Counted from the first letter of the stretch, positions 27,703 to 35,691 are shown. The stretch is DNA of 38,203 bases from an uncultured Paludibacter sp. (GCA_937927845.1 CALFXE010000063.1:1-38203), one strand, 5' to 3'. Program-made: numbers and translations. The notes: generated by a model not told the origin, from the sequence alone.

Positions 27703-28185
27703 ATGAATAAGAATGCTCTTTGCCCAATTTCGTTTAAAAAGATTGATGAAAATGTTGCGAGATTAAATGGGCTGTTAACAGTTATTTTCTTAATATATGC
27801 TGTGTTTTCAAATAGTTATATTCCACTTATAGTTTTACTTTTCGACTTCTTTGTTAGAAGTATTGAGAAAAGTAAACTCAGTCCTTTTGCTTTATTATCA
27901 AAATTTACTCTTACTAAATTAAATAAACGCCCTCATCTGATTAATGCCGGTCCGAAAATATTTGCTGCACGTATCGGACTTCTTTTCTCTGTTTTAATCC
28001 TTATTGCACATATTTTTAATTTAGATACTTTATACTATAGTTTAGTTATTGTTTTTGGTGTCTGTGCTTTTCTTGAAGCAGCAATAGGATTCTGTGTTGC
28101 TTGTCAGATTTATCCTTTCGTATATCGTTTCACATATCAAAATAAAAACTTCTCTAAAAAAATAAATAGTGATTTTACGATATAA
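27703..28185 (+). CDS. DUF4395 integral membrane protein
   Basis: A 160-residue protein from ATG 27703 (MNKNALCPISFKKIDENVAR). The open frame extends 9 codons upstream, but that part covers the promoter. Four hydrophobic segments are visible at about 20-33, 37-50, 84-105 and 112-135. The opening CPISFxxxDENVARLNG and the late GFCVACQIY motifs, with conserved cysteines, are hallmarks of DUF4395, whose function is not established; links to thiol or sulfur chemistry have been suggested by context elsewhere but nothing here supports that. Its own promoter and a following terminator make it monocistronic. Confidence 0.82.
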   Translation: MNKNALCPISFKKIDENVARLNGLLTVIFLIYAVFSNSYIPLIVLLFDFFVRSIEKSKLSPFALLSKFTLTKLNKRPHLINAGPKIFAARIGLLFSVLILIAHIFNLDTLYYSLVIVFGVCAFLEAAIGFCVACQIYPFVYRFTYQNKNFSKKINSDFTI

Positions 28186-28197
28186 ATTACCAATACA

Positions 28198-28234
28198 AAA
28201 AGCCAACTGTCTCGTAATGATTTAGTTGGCTTTT
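28198..28234 (+). terminator. Terminator after the DUF4395 gene
   Basis: AAAAGCCAACT (28198-28208) and AGTTGGCTTTT (28224-28234) form an 11-bp stem with a 15-base loop. A runs precede it and T runs follow, so it can stop transcription from both sides, including the opposing PG0541-like gene. Confidence 0.88.
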
Positions 28235-28296
28235 GTTTGTAAAGTTATTGTTAGAACTCTAACATTCTCTCATATCCCGCATAAGGAAAGTGTGTC

Positions 28297-28590
28297 TTAT
28301 ATCATATTCTCTATATTCCACACAAAAGCTCTTAACCCCATCAGTTCAGATGTTTGGTCGAGAGCTTTTAATTCTTGGAGAATATTATCAACTTTGTTAT
28401 CTTCAACAATAGTCATTAATGCTGAATTTAAAGATGGCCAAGCATGTGAACCTAAGTGTGGTATACCCTGATGTGTTCCTCTGCCTTGCACTTCCTGCCA
28501 TGCAGTGAACCCCCTAACATTATTACCTCTTAATATTGACAACACTTGTTCGTAATATGCCTGATCAAAGGCTATAAAAATTGATTTCAT
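28297..28590 (-). CDS. PG0541-like PII-fold transporter-associated protein
   Basis: A 97-residue protein beginning MKSIFIAFDQAYYEQVLSIL. The pattern GFTAWQEVQGRGTHQGIPHLGSHAWPSLNSAL resembles the PG0541 family of small PII-like proteins described next to RND efflux genes in Bacteroidota. It has the ferredoxin-like beta-alpha-beta layout expected of PII relatives and no PII uridylylation tyrosine loop that I can see. The usual RND transporter partners are absent from this window. It follows the DUF4861 gene by 11 bases and may be cotranscribed with it. Confidence 0.7.
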   Translation of the reverse strand: MKSIFIAFDQAYYEQVLSILRGNNVRGFTAWQEVQGRGTHQGIPHLGSHAWPSLNSALMTIVEDNKVDNILQELKALDQTSELMGLRAFVWNIENMI

Positions 28591-28601
28591 CTATTTGTAA
28601 T

Positions 28602-29735
28602 TTATTTTGTAACTTTTACGGTTAAAGGATATCTTACTTCATTAGCAAACTGACGAACTGCGGCTAACCATTCCTTTTGAGTTGGAAATTTCCATTTGCT
28701 CCAACCTCCACCGAAGTAATATGTGAAATCATTACCGATACTGTAGTTCTTTATCAGCAAAGCTGTGATTTTCTGGATTTTATATTCATCTTCTTTATCG
28801 GGAAGCACAACACCAACATAATTTTTACCTACATTCTCCTGAGTTTCATCAGCTATAGCATCTTCTCCATATACAATCAAACCGGGTGCTCTTTGTAAAG
28901 CTCCTTTCCCATCATGAAGAAATATCCCTACTGCTAATTGAATGTCTTGTTGTTCACCGATATATTTCACTACTGCTTTGTTTAATACAGTTCCTGCACT
29001 TGTTGAAATTGTAATCTCTTTGGTGTATAATTTTCCATTTATTACCACATCATTGTATGTAAGAGTAAAAGTGGAGCGTAGCGGACCGTTATCTAAAACT
29101 TTGTGAGTATCATAATGATTACCGATTAATAATTCACCATTAACATATGGAGCAACGCCACCTGCACCTAAGGTATGTCCAACTTTGTAGCAATCTAAAC
29201 CTTGTCCATGGTCTACATGATATGATTTGCCGTATTGAAGATCACCTTTATAAAAGCTGTCGACTACTAATTCATCTGTACGTTTTAACCATAGATCTAC
29301 ACCGTCTGAAGGATTTTCATCTGCTAATGCAGGTCCGTACATACGATATGCAGCCAAATCATTTTCCCATGTAAAATCATCTTTTCTTTCAGGTATGTAA
29401 CGAGCATATGTTTTCGCTTTTATAGCTTTTGGAGTTCCTGATGTAAGTGTGTAAACGGCTTTAGTTCCTGTTTTAACATCAACAGGGAAGATGATGGATT
29501 GAACAGTTTCGCTTCCATTGTATATTAATTGATAAGGAATTTCTTTGTTTGTTGAGTCTTTAAGTACTAAGTTTTCACTTAAAGTGCTTCCGTTGAAATC
29601 CGATGCCGGAATCTCAATAATCTCATTAGCTCTGTCAAATGAATATTGATTAGTAACTTCAATTTTTGTTTGCGACGTTCCTATTATAGCTATCGCTGAT
29701 AATAAGGCTGTAAGAATAAATTTGTTTTGTTTCAT
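28602..29735 (-). CDS. Secreted DUF4861 protein
   Basis: A 377-residue protein with a signal peptide (about 1-20, ending IIGTSQ). The body has DFTWENDLAAYRMYGPAL, then SDGVDLWLKRTDELVVDSFY, YHVDHGQGLDCYKVG and a C-terminal FTYYFGGGWSKW, which match DUF4861 proteins of Bacteroidota. These often lie in loci for pectin or other uronic-acid glycans, and the conserved His, Asp and aromatic residues would suit a carbohydrate-active fold. An enzymatic activity is not proven. Here it is outside any visible glycan locus, next to a PII-like gene. The upstream region carries nested repeats and a hairpin. Confidence 0.8.
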   Translation of the reverse strand: MKQNKFILTALLSAIAIIGTSQTKIEVTNQYSFDRANEIIEIPASDFNGSTLSENLVLKDSTNKEIPYQLIYNGSETVQSIIFPVDVKTGTKAVYTLTSGTPKAIKAKTYARYIPERKDDFTWENDLAAYRMYGPALADENPSDGVDLWLKRTDELVVDSFYKGDLQYGKSYHVDHGQGLDCYKVGHTLGAGGVAPYVNGELLIGNHYDTHKVLDNGPLRSTFTLTYNDVVINGKLYTKEITISTSAGTVLNKAVVKYIGEQQDIQLAVGIFLHDGKGALQRAPGLIVYGEDAIADETQENVGKNYVGVVLPDKEDEYKIQKITALLIKNYSIGNDFTYYFGGGWSKWKFPTQKEWLAAVRQFANEVRYPLTVKVTK

Positions 29736-29748
29736 ATGTATAATAAAT

Positions 29749-29830
29749 AATGTGTTAATATGCCTGAGATAATGTGCTAATATGCCTGAGATAATGTGCT
29801 AATATGCTAATGTGTTAATGTGCTAATGTG
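29749..29830. repeat. Nested tandem repeats, AATGTG units
   Basis: A 22-base unit starting AATGTGYTAATATGCC occurs twice in tandem (29749-29770 and 29771-29792), then a third start decays into 8-base units CTAATATG, CTAATGTG, TTAATGTG, CTAATGTG up to 29830. Related AATGTG units lie after the second tRNA-Lys at about 5670-5692. The block is non-coding. Confidence 0.8.
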
Positions 29831-29857
29831 GTCAATAGTCTATGGTCAATAGTCTAT
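29831..29857. repeat. 14-base direct repeat
   Basis: GTCAATAGTCTAT occurs twice, at 29831-29843 and 29845-29857, separated by one base and directly abutting the AATGTG block. It looks like part of the same expanded intergenic repeat. Confidence 0.7.
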
Positions 29858-29932
29858 ACACTCCATACTCCCAACTATTCACCAATCACCAATTACGCAA
29901 TTACTAATTATCCTGATATTTTATCAAAAAAA

Positions 29933-29966
29933 CATTCCCTGCAAAAATAATATTTTACAGGGAATG
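29933..29966 (-). terminator. Terminator-like hairpin on the minus strand
   Basis: CATTCCCTG (29933-29941) pairs with CAGGGAATG (29958-29966). Read on the minus strand the stem is followed by seven T. No minus-strand gene ends here; the next minus gene begins 198 bases further on. It may end an unseen short transcript, or act as an attenuator before the DUF4861 gene. Confidence 0.55.
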
Positions 29967-30157
29967 AAAAGATATAGTTTCTATAAAAACTGTGACAATA
30001 TGTTAAAAGACAGAAGATATGCCGGTCTTATTTGGGTTGTTTACCAATATAAGCCAAAATACCTCCATTAATATATTAGTATGTGTCCATTAACATAGTC
30101 TGATTGTACAGATAAAGAAATAAGTCAGTATACCAATTTTCTGAATACATAATTTTA

Positions 30158-30165
30158 TATCTTTG
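30158..30165 (+). promoter_or_regulatory. -7 box immediately before the RecD-like helicase start
   Basis: TATCTTTG matches TAnnTTTG. It ends only 4 bases before ATG 30170, so transcription from it would begin at or inside the start codon, giving a leaderless mRNA. A -33 element is weak. Confidence 0.5.
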
Positions 30166-30169
30166 TACG

Positions 30170-31579
30170 ATGTTAGATAATTATTTGTACAATATTATAA
30201 CACAGGCTTTACCATTTGAGCCTACCAATCAGCAACAGGAGTTAATAAAGCAGTTAAGTGCGTTTGTGACAGACCCTTCCGCTGAAAAGGTTTTTATTCT
30301 TAAAGGATATGCCGGTACAGGTAAAACGTCGATTGTTAGTGCATTGGTGAAATCTCTTCATAAGTTGGAGCAGAAAACCGTCTTACTTGCACCAACAGGT
30401 CGTGCAGCTAAAGTCTTGAGCGGTTATTCAGGTTTTTCAGCTTTTACTATTCACAAGAAAATTTATCGTCAGAAGGCTTTGGGTGAAACTTCATTCCAAC
30501 TTGCCGATAATCTTCATACAAACACGCTTTTTATAGTTGACGAAGCATCCATGATTTCAAATAGCGGTAGCGATGCTGAGTTTGGTTCAGGTTTTTTGCT
30601 CGATGATTTGATTCAATATATATATAATGGTGTTGATTGCAGTTTGTTGCTTTTAGGAGATACTGCTCAATTACCTCCGGTTATGCAAGAAAACAGTCCG
30701 GCTCTTGACGAACAAAACATTGCCGGCTATGGATTGAAAATAAGCACTTTCACATTAACCCATGTAGTCAGACAAGCTTTAGAAAGCGGAATTTTATATA
30801 ATGCAACTTTACTGAGAAAAGCTTTGGAAGATAATCTTACATCGCATATGCCCAAACTGAAACTATCAGCATTTGAAGATATAAAAGCCTTATCAGGAAT
30901 GGATTTGGTGGATGAAGTTCAACGCGCATATAATGGAGTGGGAGTTGAGGATACGATTGTTATTACCCGCTCGAATAAGCGTGCAAATATTTATAATAAT
31001 GGTATAAGAGGAAGGGTAATGATGCGTGAAGAAGAAATTTCCAACGGTGATTTGCTGATGGTAACGCGTAATAATTATTTTTGGAATAAACCTTATAAAG
31101 AAATTGATTTTATAGCCAATGGTGATATTGTTGAAGTCGTAAGAATACGAAAACACAGGGAAATGTATGGATTTAGATTTGTCGATTTAACCTTGCGTTC
31201 GCTCGATTTCAACTGGGAAATTGATGCTCGTGTGTGGTTGGATATTTTGCAATCGGAATCACCTGCCCATACTGTTGAATCGAATCGTAAACTTTTCGAT
31301 TTGGTAGCTGAAGATTATTCAGATGTCAGAAATAAGAGGGAAAAGTTTAAATTAATTTTCGAAAATGAGTATATGAATGCCTTGCAGGTTAAATTTGCTT
31401 ATGCTGTTACATGTCATAAATCGCAGGGTGGTCAGTGGAAAAACGTATTTATAGATATGGGTATAATGCCTGATATGGAGATAGATCGCAATTATTATCG
31501 TTGGCTTTATACTGCTATTACCCGCTCTACCGATAAGATATTTCTTGTGAATTATTCTTCAGAGAATGATAAAAAATAA
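30170..31579 (+). CDS. RecD-like superfamily 1B DNA helicase
   Basis: A 469-residue ATPase. Walker A GYAGTGKTS is at residues 46-54, APTGRAAKVL follows, Walker B VDEASMIS is near 123-130, GDTAQLPPV near 165, and the C-terminal UvrD_C_2-like part has TCHKSQGGQW (about 415) and WLYTAITRSTDKIFLV. These are the motifs of RecD2 and Dda type 5'-3' helicases. The protein is shorter than RecD2 and lacks its N-terminal helix-hairpin-helix region, so it is closer to the compact Bacteroidota AAA_30 helicases. Its role is DNA repair or replication restart, not further defined. No recB or recC is nearby. Confidence 0.9.
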   Translation: MLDNYLYNIITQALPFEPTNQQQELIKQLSAFVTDPSAEKVFILKGYAGTGKTSIVSALVKSLHKLEQKTVLLAPTGRAAKVLSGYSGFSAFTIHKKIYRQKALGETSFQLADNLHTNTLFIVDEASMISNSGSDAEFGSGFLLDDLIQYIYNGVDCSLLLLGDTAQLPPVMQENSPALDEQNIAGYGLKISTFTLTHVVRQALESGILYNATLLRKALEDNLTSHMPKLKLSAFEDIKALSGMDLVDEVQRAYNGVGVEDTIVITRSNKRANIYNNGIRGRVMMREEEISNGDLLMVTRNNYFWNKPYKEIDFIANGDIVEVVRIRKHREMYGFRFVDLTLRSLDFNWEIDARVWLDILQSESPAHTVESNRKLFDLVAEDYSDVRNKREKFKLIFENEYMNALQVKFAYAVTCHKSQGGQWKNVFIDMGIMPDMEIDRNYYRWLYTAITRSTDKIFLVNYSSENDKK

Positions 31580-31622
31580 ATTTGAAAAAATAAATTTAGA
31601 ACTAATTGTATAATTATTTTTC

Positions 31623-31630
31623 TATCTTTG
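31623..31630 (+). promoter_or_regulatory. -7 box for the TSP3-repeat outer-membrane protein gene
   Basis: TATCTTTG matches TAnnTTTG and lies 24 bases before ATG 31655. The TTG at 31606-31608 is too close for the usual spacing, so only the -7 part is convincing. Confidence 0.5.
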
Positions 31631-31654
31631 TGTGTTTATTTTACAAAGTATATT

Positions 31655-33853
31655 ATGCAACGATCACATATTTACTTTTTACTTATAGCGTTGTTTTGTC
31701 TATTGAATATTGGTAACTTGAAATCTCAACTTATCAGTAATATGTATTTTTTAGATAATTCTCCTCTGAGACATCATTATAATCCATCTCTTCAGCCTGT
31801 TAGCACTTTTTATTTGGATTTTCCTTTGCTGGGTAACCTTCAGTACAATATAAATACAGATTTTCCTACTTTTAAAAATGCAGGTTTTGCTTCAAATCAT
31901 ATTTTAAATATAGAAAACGATAAAACTCAGTATACATCTGCATTTAAGCCAATTTCTAACCTGTATGCAGAAGCTTTTGTTTCTTTGATTGATATTGGTT
32001 TTAGGCATAACAGGAATTACTGGACATTTTCAATTGCCCAAAGAGGTGATGTCAATTTAAATCTTCCAAAAAGTTTTATTGATATTTATGCGAATGGATT
32101 ACAGTTAACAGATGGATATACTGCTGATTTTAAGAATTTTAATCTGTCATTAAACACATATACCGAAAGTGCTTTTGGATATTCTCGTATGATTAACGAA
32201 AAAATCGGGTTTGGTACTAAGATAAAATTGCTTTATGGCAACAATCATTTTAATATTGATGTAGACAAAGCCGATTTCAATTATTCTGCAAATACAGTAA
32301 GATCACAAGCAGATATTACGGTTGTAAAAGCTTCAGATTTCGATATAGATAATAAACTTAAACTTGTTAAACCTACAAATTTTTTCCAATATATTTTGCC
32401 TGAAGGTTTTGGTGGAGCTTTAGATTTTGGAATGAATTATAAGCCAATACCCAACTTAACATTAGCTGCTTCCGTAACTGATTTAGGTCTTCTACAATGG
32501 ACTAAAAGACAATCAGTTAAGTATAGGTTAGATTATACTTTTGATGAAGACGATGCTATTGCATGGAAAAATAATCATACTGATTTTACAGAAGTACCAT
32601 CAGACTCAATTTTAGCTGATATAAGAGATAAGTTAACTACAAATCGAAGTGATTTACCCGGTGTGATGAATTATTTAGCACCTAAATTAAATGTATCTGC
32701 CGAATTTGGTGTATTGAAAAATGTTATAAGTTTTGGTGTTTTATCTCGAAGCATATATAGAGAAAATAAATTTTTGCATGAATTAACAACAGCACTCAAT
32801 TTACGTCCTATAAAATGGCTTAATCTGGCATTATCATATTCAGTAACAGATGGAAAAGCAAGTACTTTCGGCTTAGGTGCAAATGTACGAACAGGCATCT
32901 TTAATATTTTCTTGTCGGCAGATTATATACCATTCAGAACCATCGGTTTAGATTTGCAGCAGTTTAATCCTCAAATTCCTTCATTTGCATTTCCTCTTGG
33001 ATATCATAATGATAGAGTTAATATGGCAATAGGTTTTAATATCGGTATAGGTACACATAAAGATACTGATAAAGATGGTATTAGCGATAAATTTGACAGA
33101 TGTCCGGATACTCCTTTCGGTGTTAAAGTTGACAGTCGCGGTTGTCCTGTTGATAGTGATAAAGACGGAGTGCCAGACTATCTTGATTTATGTCCGAATA
33201 CCCCAAAAGAAGCACGTGCTTTTGTCGGACCTGATGGTTGTCCTTTAGACACAGATGGAGATGGAGTGCCTGATTATTTAGATAAATGTCCTGATTCATC
33301 ACCTCTTGCACGTGGTTTTGTAGACGAAAATGGTTGTCCGATAGATACAGATCAGGATGGAGTCTTTGATTATATGGATAAATGTCCCGATACACCAATC
33401 GGCATTGCCGTAGATTCAGTAGGTTGTCCGATAGATACCGACAATGATGGTGTTCCCGATTATTTAGACTTATGTCCGGATTCACCTGCTGCGGCACGTG
33501 GTTTTGTGGATGCAAACGGCTGTCTTTTAGATAGTGATGATGATGGAATACCTGATTATTTAGACCTGTGTCCAGATACCCCAATTGAAGCTCGTGGTTA
33601 TGTTGATATTAATGGATGTCTGATTGATGCAGATGATGATGGAGTGCCTGATTATCGTGATGACTGTCCCGATACCCCATTTGATGCCCGCGAGTCAGTC
33701 GACCATAGAGGTTGTCCGAAAGATTCCGATTTCGATGGTATACCGGATTATTTAGATGATTGTCCGAAAGTACCCGGATTGCCGGAATATAATGGCTGTC
33801 CTGAACCTGTCTTGAAAACCGGAAATAAAGATGAGGATACGTCAGCAGAATAA
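31655..33853 (+). CDS. DUF5723-like outer-membrane protein with eight thrombospondin type 3 repeats, no OmpA domain
   Basis: A 732-residue protein from ATG 31655. A signal peptide covers about 1-25. Residues 25-465 are beta-rich with aromatic-ended strands and resemble the DUF5723 barrel. Residues about 470-717 form eight repeats of 28-32 residues with D-x-D-x-D-G-x-x-D calcium-binding loops and paired CPD/GCP cysteines, like thrombospondin type 3. The last repeat ends CPKVPGLPEYNGCPEPV, the linker that in relatives normally enters an OmpA peptidoglycan-binding domain, but here a stop comes 14 residues later. Accessory DNA starts directly after. It is either a natural short form or a protein that lost its anchor. 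Confidence 0.8.
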   Translation: MQRSHIYFLLIALFCLLNIGNLKSQLISNMYFLDNSPLRHHYNPSLQPVSTFYLDFPLLGNLQYNINTDFPTFKNAGFASNHILNIENDKTQYTSAFKPISNLYAEAFVSLIDIGFRHNRNYWTFSIAQRGDVNLNLPKSFIDIYANGLQLTDGYTADFKNFNLSLNTYTESAFGYSRMINEKIGFGTKIKLLYGNNHFNIDVDKADFNYSANTVRSQADITVVKASDFDIDNKLKLVKPTNFFQYILPEGFGGALDFGMNYKPIPNLTLAASVTDLGLLQWTKRQSVKYRLDYTFDEDDAIAWKNNHTDFTEVPSDSILADIRDKLTTNRSDLPGVMNYLAPKLNVSAEFGVLKNVISFGVLSRSIYRENKFLHELTTALNLRPIKWLNLALSYSVTDGKASTFGLGANVRTGIFNIFLSADYIPFRTIGLDLQQFNPQIPSFAFPLGYHNDRVNMAIGFNIGIGTHKDTDKDGISDKFDRCPDTPFGVKVDSRGCPVDSDKDGVPDYLDLCPNTPKEARAFVGPDGCPLDTDGDGVPDYLDKCPDSSPLARGFVDENGCPIDTDQDGVFDYMDKCPDTPIGIAVDSVGCPIDTDNDGVPDYLDLCPDSPAAARGFVDANGCLLDSDDDGIPDYLDLCPDTPIEARGYVDINGCLIDADDDGVPDYRDDCPDTPFDARESVDHRGCPKDSDFDGIPDYLDDCPKVPGLPEYNGCPEPVLKTGNKDEDTSAE

Positions 33854-33920
33854 CTCAACTCGCTAAAGCCAATTTTTTGCAACATTTGTTTCATGAAAAC
33901 TATTCCGCCTCAAGGTGTAA

Positions 33921-34097
33921 TCTCTTAACACTTCATTGGCTAAGGCATTCATATGCAACACATTTACTTGAATCTGGACTGATTTGCGTTACATACAAGA
34001 ACTTTTAGGACACAAAAGCAGCAAAACGACAGAGATATATACCCATGTAACAGAAAAAAGTTTACTGAAAATTAAATCTCCCTTTGATAATTTATAA
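33921..34097 (+). pseudogene. C-terminal fragment of a tyrosine recombinase, frameshifted
   Basis: Two frames join into one tyrosine-recombinase C-terminus. The first reads LTLHWLRHSYATHLLESG, carrying the HxxR box. After about 33978 one base is missing, and the next frame reads TDLRYIQELLGHKSSKTTE, then IYTHV with the nucleophile Tyr, and KSPFDNL at the stop 34095-34097. Upstream of about 33921 no further similarity is visible, so the N-terminal and most of the catalytic part are gone. Ending in KSPFD is seen in XerD-like integrases, integron integrases and IS91-associated integrases. The fragment is too short to separate these. It marks the left edge of the accessory region. Confidence 0.8.
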
Positions 34098-34229
34098 TTT
34101 TTTAATACATTTGGCAAAAAAATAACACGCAATAATACTTCGCTAATCCGGTTAAATTTGGAGATAACACGAAATAAAGTTGCGGGTATAAACGAGTTGG
34201 GGACAAGCTTAAAATGAAAGACAACTTCA

Positions 34230-35076
34230 ATGATAAACCACGAAGATATATTTCAAGCTATTCAGAGAGAAGACTGGGGTTTTCTCACATCAGTTTTACA
34301 CAAAAACAGCAAGGATATTATTACTGACACCTTGCTATCTCAAGCTGCAAAAACTTTTGTGTCTGAATTTCTAAGACAAATAGACAAATATCCTGAAGAC
34401 AAATTAGAAATAACACAAAATCTGGAAACTTTATGGCTTCTAGACAAAGGACGCTTTTACAGACTAACAGATGAAGAGTTGAAAATTGTTACATGTCAAA
34501 TTGTTAAGAGAAAAAGAGATAAAATAATAGAAGCTTATAACTTTGCAAAGGAATATCCAGACGAATTGATTTGTAAGGAAGTTATTGAATTACACGAAAA
34601 AAACAATACAACAAAAAATAGCACATTCTCAATCTCAAAGAATTTCAGTGACAGAAATGAAAGAAGTTTCCGATGTTGACTATACAATAAGTCTGTTTAA
34701 ATCAAAACAAGAAATTGAATTTTTCTATGCTCTAAAAAGGACTTTTGAGATGTATCAGATTTATCCGAATGTTTCAATCAGTTGTTTGCTTAATTGGACT
34801 TTATTAAAAAACGAATTGACTGAGAATGAAAGAAGATATTTCTTCACTGGTATAATTGATTTTGTTGTTTTTGACCAAGCAGAAGGATTTAAGCCAATAC
34901 ATTTCTTTGAACTCGACAGTATATATCATGACAACTCTGAAAGTGAAAAGAAGGACCAAATGAAAGATTCAATTTTAGCAAAAGCCGGAGTAAAAATAAC
35001 CCGAATACGAAAACAAGACAAGAATGTTGATGAACAAGAATTTATAAAATTAATCCGAGAACTTTTAAATAAATAA
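34230..35076 (+). pseudogene. DUF2726 protein gene interrupted by a frameshift at an A-run
   Basis: The first frame (34230-34679, start MINHEDIFQAIQ) covers about 120 residues of a helical N-terminus. The next frame (to 35076) carries KSKQEIEFFYALKRTFEMYQ, then YFFTGIIDFVVF, FELDSIYHD and AGVKITRIRK, the core of DUF2726, a restriction-endonuclease-like family. The frames overlap, and skipping one base at the A7 run 34597-34603 or the A6 run 34613-34618 joins them into about 281 residues. The 3' tail of the first frame is then a shifted reading of the second. It may be a true pseudogene, an assembly error, or a gene rescued by slippage on the A-run. A complete internal start at 34585 is less likely. 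Confidence 0.7.
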
Positions 35077-35080
35077 CAGA

Positions 35081-35270
35081 ATGGCTATACAAAACAGCAA
35101 AGCAAGAGAAATTGCAGCTAATTGGAAAAGAAAAAAAGAAAAAAAATCCTGAACTCAAATGCGAGCACAAAAATCTTGAAAAAGAATACTATTTAGGTAC
35201 AGACACGGGAGACTACGTTTGTACTGAATGTGGAGAAGCATTTACGAAAGCAGAAAAGGATAGACTCTAA
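35081..35270 (+). pseudogene. Small zinc-ribbon-like gene, frameshifted at an A8 run
   Basis: ATG 35081 is 4 bases after the DUF2726 stop and opens a basic N-terminus (MAIQNSKAREIAANWKRKK) that stops after 23 codons. If one A is skipped in the run 35139-35146, the frame continues NPELKCEHKNLEKEYY and ends with DYVCTECGEAFTKAEKDRL at 35270, about 62 residues. The spacing of cysteines and histidine (C-x-H, then C-x2-C) looks like a small zinc ribbon. I do not know its function. It is coupled to the DUF2726 gene and shares the same kind of break. Confidence 0.6.
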
Positions 35271-35288
35271 TGAAATAAAAGTCTAGCC

Positions 35289-35342
35289 CATAACATGCAC
35301 TATGTGTGACCCATTCGGGTGTACACATAGTGTCGTCCGTCA
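35289..35342 (+). repeat. Hairpin element 1 (attC-like)
   Basis: CATAACA opens a 54-base element whose centre folds as CACTATGTGT (35298-35307) with ACACATAGTG (35323-35332), a 1/2-base bulge, ACCC/GGGT and loop ATTC. It aligns without gaps to element 2 (36270-36323). The left flank GCCCATAAC resembles an integron R'' box. The right half has GTC where element 2 has GTT, near the start of the transposase remnant. Confidence 0.65.
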
Positions 35343-35441
35343 AACTGTCTAAAACCCCCACTGCATTACTAACCAATTGATTTTTGATAACTAAATACTC
35401 AAAAACTTGCTCAAACCACTGATTTTAAGTGCCTTTACCTT

Positions 35442-35660
35442 ATGAAATACATTCAAGGTAAAAACAGAAATCAAATTTAGTTTTATTGTTTGGAAGAACT
35501 TATCGAGCAAGATAACGAAGTGCGCTTGATTGATTTGTTTGTGAACAGTCTGCCTCTTTCTGAATATGGATTTAAAGAATTCAAACAACAAAATATTTGG
35601 GTAATAATGGCGGTTTTTAGACGGACTACAGTTATGTGCCATGTTAAAATGAAGAAATAA
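35442..35660 (+). pseudogene. N-terminal remnant of an IS1182-like transposase
   Basis: ATG 35442 starts MKYIQGKNRNQ, then an in-frame TAG (after QI) breaks the frame, and beyond it LEELIEQDNEVRLIDLFV and NSLPLSEYGF continue. This is the standard N-terminus of IS1182-family transposases of Bacteroidota. After GFKEF (about 35580) similarity ends and the frame runs to TAA at 35658. The catalytic DDE part is missing. The remnant sits between element 1 and the ParD promoter. Confidence 0.75.
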
Positions 35661-35691
35661 TTTGCAGAAATACCAAATGTTGGTATATTTG
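35661..35691 (+). promoter_or_regulatory. ParDE promoter with embedded palindromic operator
   Basis: TTTG 35661-35664, a 19-base spacer and TATATTTG 35684-35691 form a full promoter. A perfect inverted repeat ATACCAA-ATG-TTGGTAT (35670-35686) lies in the spacer and overlaps the -7 box, as expected for autorepression by the antitoxin. Confidence 0.75.

Larger units (their letters stand above)
29736..30169. other. 434-base gap between diverging DUF4861 and RecD-like genes
   Basis: It contains the AATGTG and 14-base repeats, the minus-strand hairpin at 29933-29966 and, at its right end, a -7 box for the helicase. Between 29967 and 30150 I see no gene larger than about 20 codons. Confidence 0.6.

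Noticed and set aside
33123..33584. 153-residue minus-strand reading frame
   Set aside because: It lies antisense within the TSP3 repeats and its composition (many His, Asn, Leu) is the mirror of the repeated Asp/Pro codons.
33061..33810. Tandem DNA repeat or CRISPR-like array
   Set aside because: The periodicity is coding: it encodes eight thrombospondin type 3 repeats in one frame, with variable bases at third positions and no constant direct repeat.
34585..35076. Separate gene starting at ATG 34585
   Set aside because: The upstream frame and this one together give one continuous DUF2726 protein if one base is skipped at an A-run; a separate start would truncate the family.
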